Shown piece after piece: positions 6,050 to 10,890 of a stretch of DNA of 10,890 nt; positions within the stretch are counted from its first letter, which is position 1; every line of letters begins with the position of its first letter. Origin of the DNA: an uncultured Oscillospiraceae bacterium (GTDB lineage Bacteria; Bacillota; Clostridia; Oscillospirales; Ruminococcaceae); the NCBI GenBank assembly GCA_958403605.1, contig CATXYA010000021.1, positions 1-10,890 on the forward strand, written 5' to 3'. The notes under the pieces are model-generated. The model saw only the letters and a list, made by a program, of their open reading frames with translations, ran no database searches and was not told the origin of the DNA. Both the position numbers and the translations under genes were made by a program.

Positions 6050-7276
6050 TTACTCCAAATAAATATGACGGGGCAGGCCGTCGATGAAGACGGGCGTCAG
6101 CTCGGCCTGGATCAGCGGCCGGGCATAGGCCAAAAACGCCGGACTCATGGCGGTGTGGTCGGCGTTGAGCCATTCCAGCGGGACCTTTTTCTCAAAATTC
6201 GCCACCTCGTGGACGTCGTGGGGCTCGGTGGTGCACTGGTAGGGGTCATTCGACAGCCGCTTAAGAGCGATCATCTCGCCGGTATGCCCTTCAAAGGCCG
6301 CCTTGGCGGCGGCGCCGCCCACCTGGAACGCCTCGGTGATATCGGTGCGGCTGGTCATGTGGGAGGCGCAGCGCTGCAGGGTGGAGAGCTCGATGGAGCG
6401 CGTTTTGGTGCCCAGCGCCGCCGCCACCTGGTTGGAGAGGTAGCGCGCCGTGCCTGTCCGGCGCTTGTGGCCGAAGGCGTCCCCAAAACGGGCGTCGTCC
6501 GCCAGCTCGCACACATAGCGCCCGTCGTGCAGCTTGACGCCCTCCGAGACGGCAATGACCACCGAGGCCTTGTCCTTCTGCATCCGGGCCACCTTTTCGA
6601 TGAAGCGGTCCACGTTGAAGGGGATCTCCGGCAGGCAGATCATGTCCACGCCCTCGCAATCCTCGGCTTTGGCCAGGGAGGCGGCGGCGGTCAGCCAGCC
6701 CGCGTTGCGGCCCATGATCTCCACGATGGTGACATAATTGGTGCCGTACACGGTGGCGTCACGCGCCAGCTCCTTCATCACCACGCCGATGTATTTGGCC
6801 GCCGAGCCGTAGCCCGGCGTGTGGTCGGTCACCATCAGGTCGTTGTCGATGGTCTTGGGCACGCCCATAAAGCGGATGTCGCTGCCGATGGCCTTGGCGT
6901 AATCGGAAAGCTTGCAGATGGTATCCATGCTGTCGTTGCCGCCGATGTAGAAGAAATAGCCGATGTCCAGCTCCTTCAAAACGGCGAACAGCTGTTCGTA
7001 GATGCCCGAGGGATCCTGGGCGGGGTCCGGCAGCTTATAGCGGCAGGCCCCTAAGTAAGAGGACGGCGTGCGCTTCAAAAGCTCGATCTCCAAAGCGGAA
7101 CGCAGCTCGGCCGAGAGATCGACGACCCGGCGCTCCAGCAGGCCCGCCACGCCGTTGCGCATGCCGTACACGTGCGGCGCGCCGCGCCGCTGGCACGCCT
7201 GGAACACGCCTGCCAGGCTGGCGTTGATGACGGAGGTGGGGCCGCCGCTTTGGCCCACGATAGCATTTTTACCCAA
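6050..7276 (-). CDS. pfp: Pyrophosphate-dependent 6-phosphofructokinase
   Basis: Cytoplasmic glycolytic enzyme interconverting fructose 6-phosphate and fructose 1,6-bisphosphate with PPi as phosphoryl donor; reversible, so usable in gluconeogenesis. It has 408 aa. GQSGGPTSVINASL (8-21) is the N-terminal phosphate-binding loop. GGNDS (112-116) has Asp115 where ATP enzymes carry Gly, and PKTIDND (140-146) has Lys141 where ATP enzymes carry Gly; both changes mark PPi specificity. Asp144 is the catalytic base. MGRNAGWLTAAASLAK and LPEIPF are also typical. The start is TTG at 7276-7274 with AAGGAG 8 nt upstream; the conserved N-terminus begins immediately after it. An in-frame TTG further up at 7363 lies in the leader and is rejected. 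PPi preference is inferred from residues, not shown. Confidence 0.93.
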   Translation of the reverse strand: MGKNAIVGQSGGPTSVINASLAGVFQACQRRGAPHVYGMRNGVAGLLERRVVDLSAELRSALEIELLKRTPSSYLGACRYKLPDPAQDPSGIYEQLFAVLKELDIGYFFYIGGNDSMDTICKLSDYAKAIGSDIRFMGVPKTIDNDLMVTDHTPGYGSAAKYIGVVMKELARDATVYGTNYVTIVEIMGRNAGWLTAAASLAKAEDCEGVDMICLPEIPFNVDRFIEKVARMQKDKASVVIAVSEGVKLHDGRYVCELADDARFGDAFGHKRRTGTARYLSNQVAAALGTKTRSIELSTLQRCASHMTSRTDITEAFQVGGAAAKAAFEGHTGEMIALKRLSNDPYQCTTEPHDVHEVANFEKKVPLEWLNADHTAMSPAFLAYARPLIQAELTPVFIDGLPRHIYLE

Positions 7277-7377
7277 AATGATCGCTCCTTTTTCAATAAT
7301 GGCCGGGACCGCCCGCAAAAGCGGAACAGCCCCGGCAAAACCGCACGTCCGGCGGTGGGACAAAAGTTCTCACCATT

Positions 7378-7383
7378 ATTATA
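7378..7383 (-). promoter_or_regulatory. Putative -10 box for the PFP gene
   Basis: A perfect TATAAT on the minus strand, about 100 bp upstream of the TTG start. The -35 position (TATCCC, 17 bp upstream) is poor, so an activator or another sigma-factor contact may be needed, or the call is wrong. The leader of about 95 nt is rich in short inverted repeats, including CCGC-TTTT-GCGG. Confidence 0.4.
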
Positions 7384-7441
7384 GCGTTCTTCCGCGCGGG
7401 GGGATAGGGGGAAATCGTACAAAAAATAAGGATGATCCTCT

Positions 7442-7475
7442 ACAAAAACAGCACCCCACCGCGAAGGTGGGGTGC
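7442..7475 (-). terminator. Intrinsic terminator of the ferritin-like gene
   Basis: Minus strand: GCACCCCACC-TTCGC-GGTGGGGTGC, a perfect 10-bp stem, followed by TGTTTTTGT. It lies 15 nt beyond the stop codon and separates this transcript from PFP. Confidence 0.92.
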
Positions 7476-7489
7476 CGGGAAAGGATCTG

Positions 7490-8731
7490 CTATTTGGTGC
7501 GGGCAAGCTTCGTGTTGTCCTTGGTGCGGTTTTGCAGGGCGGGGACGGGGTGGGGCGCGTCCTCATAGCGGTAATCCTCGCCGCGCTCGGCGATAAATTC
7601 CTCGATGACGCGGTGGCTTGGCACCTGGGACGCCTGCGGGCAGACGGCGCGCTGGTAGTGGAAATAATCCGCGTCGTCCGGCAGGTCGTGGATGCTCACC
7701 ACATCCTCGCGCTCGGCGGTGTCCTCGATCGTCTCGGCCAGCACCTTGCGGATATATTCCTTCTGCGGCGCGAAGCACAGCAGCGCGGGGAACTCGCCCT
7801 CGGGGATCACCTGGCCCCACTCCTTGCCCTCGTACTTTTTCAGCAGTTCGGCGGCCAGATGCAGGTGGGACAGCTCCTCGTGGAAATGCTGCTCCCACAG
7901 CTTTTTCACGTTGCGGTCCGTCTCGTCGTTGAAGCAGGACCAATACAGGTAGCACTCGGTATATTCGTGCATCAGCAGGCTTTCCAGCCAGGTGCACTTG
8001 GTGTCGATGAGCGCGCCGTACTGGGTGACGTGCTGCTCCTCGATCATGCCGATCTCCTGGTACAGCTTGCGCCCGCGTTCGGACGTGTAGAAGCCGCACT
8101 GGTTCATATAATAGTTCATGGTCTGCTGCTCGGCCGCCGTGATGATGGACGTGTCCAGGATCGTGAGCGGGGAAGCCTTTTTGCAATTGCGGGCCCTGCG
8201 CACGCTGTCAAAAGGATGGCGGTGCTCGGCGATGGTGGGGCGGCCGGGCATGATCTCGGTGTATTGTCCCACCAGGCGCTCGGCGTGGACGCCCTGCTCC
8301 AGCTCCAGCAGGTCGGCGTAACGGTACAGGTGGTCGAAGTCCTCCAGCAGCGCCAGATTCATGGCCCGCACCACGTAGGGGTCCGGGTCGCGCTGGGCCA
8401 GGATGGCGGTCAGGTCCACCGCCAGCTGCTCATAGCCGATGGTGGTCTCCAAAATGGTCTCGTCCATAGGCTTCAGGCAGGCGATGCGCTTTTGCTGCTG
8501 CTGCTCGTTGCGGCGGGACAGCGCCAGCTCCCGGCGCAGGTCGTTGTCCTTGCAGTGGCGGTGGAACTGCTGGCTGAACCAGACGGCCTCAAATTCTGTG
8601 CCGTTCATCAAAATGATGCGCACCTTGGTGTAGGGGTCCGTCTCGTTTTTGTCATAGGCCTTGGGGTAGATGGCCTTCCAGTCGAGCCAATGCTCACCGA
8701 TGGGCAGTGGTTTTTCTAAAAATGGGTTCAT
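7490..8731 (-). CDS. Ferritin-like, probable diiron protein of unknown function
   Basis: A soluble 413-aa protein without signal peptide or membrane segments; I do not recognise a named family. Residues about 195-300 look like a four-helix ferritin-like bundle with a complete set of candidate metal ligands: Glu201, the E231-E-Q-H234 pair, Glu256 or Glu259 (HEYTE), and E286-L-S-H289. The order Glu, ExxH, Glu, ExxH with about 30 residues between ligands on paired helices is the classic diiron arrangement. An N-terminal half shows Glu101 and, 30 residues later, E130-D-F-D-H134, suggesting a degenerate earlier copy. A polyglutamine patch is at 77-80 and the C-terminal 40 residues are polar. AAGGAGG lies 10 nt before the ATG. 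The gene stands alone with its own terminator and is divergent from the GH13 enzyme. Oxygen, peroxide or radical chemistry is possible but unproven. Confidence 0.85.
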   Translation of the reverse strand: MNPFLEKPLPIGEHWLDWKAIYPKAYDKNETDPYTKVRIILMNGTEFEAVWFSQQFHRHCKDNDLRRELALSRRNEQQQQKRIACLKPMDETILETTIGYEQLAVDLTAILAQRDPDPYVVRAMNLALLEDFDHLYRYADLLELEQGVHAERLVGQYTEIMPGRPTIAEHRHPFDSVRRARNCKKASPLTILDTSIITAAEQQTMNYYMNQCGFYTSERGRKLYQEIGMIEEQHVTQYGALIDTKCTWLESLLMHEYTECYLYWSCFNDETDRNVKKLWEQHFHEELSHLHLAAELLKKYEGKEWGQVIPEGEFPALLCFAPQKEYIRKVLAETIEDTAEREDVVSIHDLPDDADYFHYQRAVCPQASQVPSHRVIEEFIAERGEDYRYEDAPHPVPALQNRTKDNTKLARTK

Positions 8732-8842
8732 GTGCTGTTTGCCTCCTTCTATCTGATTGATTGCTCCGCGGAAAAAATCCTGATATTAGGTTGGGCAAAA
8801 AAGCGGAAAATATTACACCGGGCGCAGCACGCGTCCGGCGCT

Positions 8843-8871
8843 GTGCAAGAAACGCGGAAATATGGTATACT
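8843..8871 (+). promoter_or_regulatory. Putative promoter of the GH13 gene
   Basis: Extended -10 TGG-TATACT (hexamer 8866-8871) with -35 GTGCAA (8843-8848) and a 17-bp spacer. The -10 is good and the -35 weak. Confidence 0.6.
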
Positions 8872-8887
8872 AACCGTAAGTCTCAAC

Positions 8888-8917
8888 AAAGGAGTTTTTA
8901 TGTTCTATGTGGTATGA
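8888..8917 (+). promoter_or_regulatory. Ribosome binding site with possible 5-codon upstream ORF
   Basis: AAAGGAG (8888-8894) lies 12 nt from the GH13 ATG at 8907 but only 5 nt from an ATG at 8900, which opens a five-codon frame (MFYVV) ending at TGA 8915-8917, inside the GH13 coding region. Ribosomes may therefore start at 8900 and reinitiate, or the main start is simply served by a long spacing. Confidence 0.4.
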
Positions 8918-10214
8918 CGAAGCAGTCTTTTATCAGATCTACCCACTGGGCCTGTGCGGTGCGCCGCGCGAAAACGACGGCCGGCTGGAGCACCGCATCC
9001 TGCGCGTGCTGGATTGGGTGCCCCATTTGCAGAAGCTGGGCATCAGCGCCGTCTATTTTTCCCCGCTGTTCCAATCCGACGCCCACGGCTATGACACACG
9101 GGACTACCGCGTGCTGGACTGCCGCCTGGGCACCAACGAGGACTTCAAGCAGGTGTGCGATGCGCTGCACGCGGCGGGCATTAAGGTGGTGCTGGACGGC
9201 GTGTTCAATCATGTGGGGCGCGGCTTCTGGGCGTTCCAGGACGTGCTGGAAAAGCGCTGGGACAGCCCCTACAAGGATTGGTTCCACCTCAATTTTGACG
9301 GCAACGACAATTACAACGACGGTCTGTGGTACGAGGGCTGGGAAGGGCACTACGAGCTGGTGAAGCTGAACCTGCATAACGAGGACGTGGTGCAGCACCT
9401 TTTCAGCGCCGTACAGGGCTGGGTAGAGGAATTCGGCATTGACGGCCTGCGGCTGGACGTAGCCTACAGCCTGGAGCCGGATTTCCTGCGCCGCCTGCGC
9501 GGCTTTGTGGACGGCCTCAAGCCGGAGTTTTTCCTGCTGGGAGAACTGCTGCACGGGGATTACAACCAGCGTGTGGGTGCTGGCATGCTGGATTCCTGTA
9601 CCAATTACGAGTGCTACAAAGGCCTGTATTCCAGCTTCAACAGCCTCAACATGTTCGAGATCGGCTTCAGCCTCAACCGTCAGTTTGGGCCTGAGAATTG
9701 GACGCTGTACAAGGGCAAGCATCTGCTGGCCTTTGCGGACAATCACGACGTGTCGCGCATCGCCTCCATCCTGCAGGAAAAGCGGCATTTGCAGCCGCTG
9801 TACGGCATGCTGTTCGGCATGCCGGGCATCCCGTGCCTGTATTACGGCAGCGAGTGGGGCATCGAGGGCGACAAGGCCCAGGGCGACGCCGCGCTGCGTC
9901 CGGCGTTGGAACAGCCCCAGGAGACCGAACTGACGGCCTTCCTCGCCCGGCTGGCGAAGGCGCACCGGGGCAGCAGGGCGCTGTGCTGCGGCTCTTACCG
10001 CCAGGTGCTGCTCACGAACCAGCAGCTGATCTTTGAGCGCGCGGCGGAGGGTGAGCGGGTGCTGGTGGCCGTCAACGCGGGCGCCGAGCCGTTTACCGCC
10101 CACTTCGACGCGGGCGCGGGCTGCGCGGACGACCTCATCGACGGCACGTATCACGATTTTGGCGGCGGCAGCGTGCTGGAACCGTTCAGCGTGCACTTCT
10201 GGAAAACGAAATAA
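8907..10214 (+). CDS. GH13 alpha-amylase-family glycosyl hydrolase (intracellular)
   Basis: Alpha-glucan-acting enzyme of 435 aa with no signal peptide, so it probably works on imported maltodextrins. The (beta/alpha)8 barrel starts at once (AVFYQIYPLGLCG). All four GH13 signature regions are present: DGVFNH (97-102), GLRLDVAY with nucleophile Asp184, LLGELLHG with acid/base Glu213, and FADNHD (276-281) with the transition-state Asp281. YFSPLF and HGYDTRDY (60-67) are also typical. A short C-terminal beta-domain ends in FSVHFW. It is shorter than most secreted amylases and lacks carbohydrate-binding or N-terminal neopullulanase-type domains. Exact activity (alpha-glucosidase, cyclomaltodextrinase-like or transferase) cannot be fixed from sequence alone. 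The start ATG at 8907 is chosen because the conserved MWYDEAVFYQIYP begins there. Confidence 0.93.
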   Translation: MWYDEAVFYQIYPLGLCGAPRENDGRLEHRILRVLDWVPHLQKLGISAVYFSPLFQSDAHGYDTRDYRVLDCRLGTNEDFKQVCDALHAAGIKVVLDGVFNHVGRGFWAFQDVLEKRWDSPYKDWFHLNFDGNDNYNDGLWYEGWEGHYELVKLNLHNEDVVQHLFSAVQGWVEEFGIDGLRLDVAYSLEPDFLRRLRGFVDGLKPEFFLLGELLHGDYNQRVGAGMLDSCTNYECYKGLYSSFNSLNMFEIGFSLNRQFGPENWTLYKGKHLLAFADNHDVSRIASILQEKRHLQPLYGMLFGMPGIPCLYYGSEWGIEGDKAQGDAALRPALEQPQETELTAFLARLAKAHRGSRALCCGSYRQVLLTNQQLIFERAAEGERVLVAVNAGAEPFTAHFDAGAGCADDLIDGTYHDFGGGSVLEPFSVHFWKTK

Positions 10215-10221
10215 CGACCAT

Positions 10222-10253
10222 AAAAAGGGCGCGTTGCAAAACGCGCCCTTTTT
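10222..10253 (+). terminator. Intrinsic terminator of the GH13 gene
   Basis: A perfect 14-bp stem (10222-10235 and 10240-10253) with loop GCAA, core GGGCGCGTT/AACGCGCCC, flanking A5 and T5. It lies 7 nt beyond the stop codon. Confidence 0.93.
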
Positions 10254-10280
10254 GGCTTATAGAAATGGAAAGCTCACTGC

Positions 10281-10594
10281 GCGCCCCCTCATCCGCTTCG
10301 CTGTGCTCAGCACCTATCTCCGGCCTAAGAGCCGCCGCTTTGCGGCGGTTGGCCTCCGAAATCCCCCAGGGGACTTTCTCTTGGCCCTGCGGGCCAATTC
10401 ACCTTGTGCGCCTGCGGGCGCGATCCCCCACCGGGGGAAGGCTTTTGTTTTTCCTTGCTTTCGCGGAAAACAACATCGCTGTATGCTTGCGTAAAGATAA
10501 TGAAGTAGTAGCAGGGCGGCGAAGCCGCCCGCGTAAGCCTTCCCCCGGTGGGGGAAGGTGGCAGCCGCTGCGCGGCTGACGGATGAGGGGGCGC
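10281..10594. repeat. 314-bp hairpin-rich inverted-repeat element (MITE/REP-like), non-coding
   Basis: This fills most of the gene-free stretch 10215-10637. The ends are a perfect 15-bp inverted repeat, GCGCCCCCTCATCCG (10281-10295) and its complement (10580-10594). Nested inside is a perfect 20-bp inverted repeat (10425-10444 and 10535-10554) with core CCCCCACCGGGGGAAGG. Between them lie small perfect hairpins: 10332-10348 (CCGCCGC-TTT-GCGGCGG), 10381-10397 (TTGGCCC-TGC-GGGCCAA), 10408-10421, 10514-10530 (GGGCGGC-GAA-GCCGCCC) and 10562-10578 (CAGCCGC-TGC-GCGGCTG). The centre (about 10445-10513) is more AT-rich. No transposase and no flanking target duplication are visible. Two oppositely oriented copies of a dispersed GC-rich repeat is the simplest reading; the left copy has extra hairpins. 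Confidence 0.65.
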
Positions 10595-10637
10595 CCACGG
10601 GCCTGCCTATCTCTATCACAACATGGCATCCCCGCGC

Positions 10638-10890
10638 TTATAAATAGCGCGCAGTGACGCTGTTTGCCGATTGCTTCAGCGCCGCGGGCGTGCCGGTAAA
10701 GACGATCTCGCCGCCGTGCTCGCCGCCCTCCGGGCCCAGGTCCACCACCCAATCGCAGTGACGGATGAGCTGCTGGCTGTGTTCCACCACCAGGACGGTG
10801 TTGCCGGCGTCCACCATGCGGTCCAGCAGCACCAGGAAATGTTCGATGTCCTGGGGGTGAAGGCCGGTGGTCGGCTCATCCATCAGGTAC
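10638..10890 (-). CDS. UvrA-family ATPase, C-terminal fragment (5' end outside window)
   Basis: The last 83 residues of an ABC-type ATPase of the UvrA family, reading leftward; the rest lies beyond the right edge. LMDEPTTGLHPQD is the Walker B and D-loop segment, NTVLVVEHS holds the switch histidine, and DWVVDLGPEGGEHGGEIVFTGTP is the diagnostic UvrA C-terminal motif, ending NSVTARYL. UvrA is the damage-recognition subunit of nucleotide excision repair. Canonical UvrA usually has EHNLDVI where this protein has EHSQQLI, so a UvrA-like paralogue (UvrA2 type) is possible and I give no gene symbol. A CGCGCT-N7-AGCGCG dyad (10633-10651) covers the stop codon, but no T-tract follows it. Confidence 0.88.
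   Translation of the reverse strand, partial: YLMDEPTTGLHPQDIEHFLVLLDRMVDAGNTVLVVEHSQQLIRHCDWVVDLGPEGGEHGGEIVFTGTPAALKQSANSVTARYL

Noticed and set aside
6065..7054. 329-codon plus-strand open frame opposite PFP
   Set aside because: Gly/His/Ala/Val-rich shadow of a firmly identified gene.
7472..8719. 415-codon plus-strand open frame opposite the ferritin-like gene
   Set aside because: Low-complexity Leu/Val/Gln/His product with no domain; explained by codon bias of the minus-strand gene, which has a ribosome binding site and terminator.
8898..10196. 432-codon minus-strand open frame opposite the GH13 gene
   Set aside because: The GH13 gene has all four catalytic motifs; the antisense product has none and no initiation signal.
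10281..10594. CRISPR array in the repeat-rich region
   Set aside because: The repeats are inverted and nested, not regularly spaced direct repeats with unique spacers.

Overview
The window reads as a chromosomal segment of a high-GC Clostridia species, probably in the Oscillospiraceae/Ruminococcaceae group (Faecalibacterium/Subdoligranulum-like). This is inferred from gene content, AAGGAGG-type ribosome binding sites, GTG and TTG starts, sigma-A-like promoters inside AT-rich gaps, a CCA-encoding tRNA, a pyrophosphate-type phosphofructokinase, and GC-rich intergenic repeats. No search could be run, so the genus is not established. I see no phage, plasmid, transposase or CRISPR signal.

Layout. 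1-2337: 3' part of a GH3 beta-glycosidase gene (+), ending in a bidirectional terminator whose loop holds the stop codon. 2385-2582: a 65-aa uncharacterised charged protein (-), divergent from 2762-3136, a two-repeat YegP/DUF1508 protein (+). 3208-3291: tRNA-Leu(GAG) (-), sharing a terminator hairpin with the YegP gene. 3402-3641: small DUF6514-like protein (-), preceded by a doubtful ORF at 3622-3849 with an excellent ribosome binding site but odd composition. 4013-5383: MATE-family efflux pump (-), divergent from 5536-5994, an Lrp/AsnC regulator (+); their promoters are back to back with an inverted repeat between the -35 boxes. 6050-7276: pyrophosphate-dependent phosphofructokinase (-, TTG start). 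7490-8731: a 413-aa ferritin-like, probably diiron, protein (-) of unknown function. 8907-10214: intracellular GH13 alpha-amylase-family enzyme (+), divergent from the ferritin-like gene. 10215-10637: no gene, but a terminator and a 314-bp hairpin-rich inverted-repeat element. 10638-10890: C-terminal end of a UvrA-family ATPase (-).

How the parts relate. Most genes look singly transcribed: neighbours are convergent across symmetric A-tract/T-tract terminators or divergent across promoter regions. The GH3 enzyme, GH13 enzyme and pyrophosphate-type phosphofructokinase together fit a saccharolytic gut anaerobe, but they are not one operon. The tightest regulatory unit is the Lrp-MATE pair. No convincing new multi-gene system is visible. 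The least explained items are the ferritin-like protein, the small-protein loci near 2.5 and 3.6 kb, and the repeat element near 10.4 kb.
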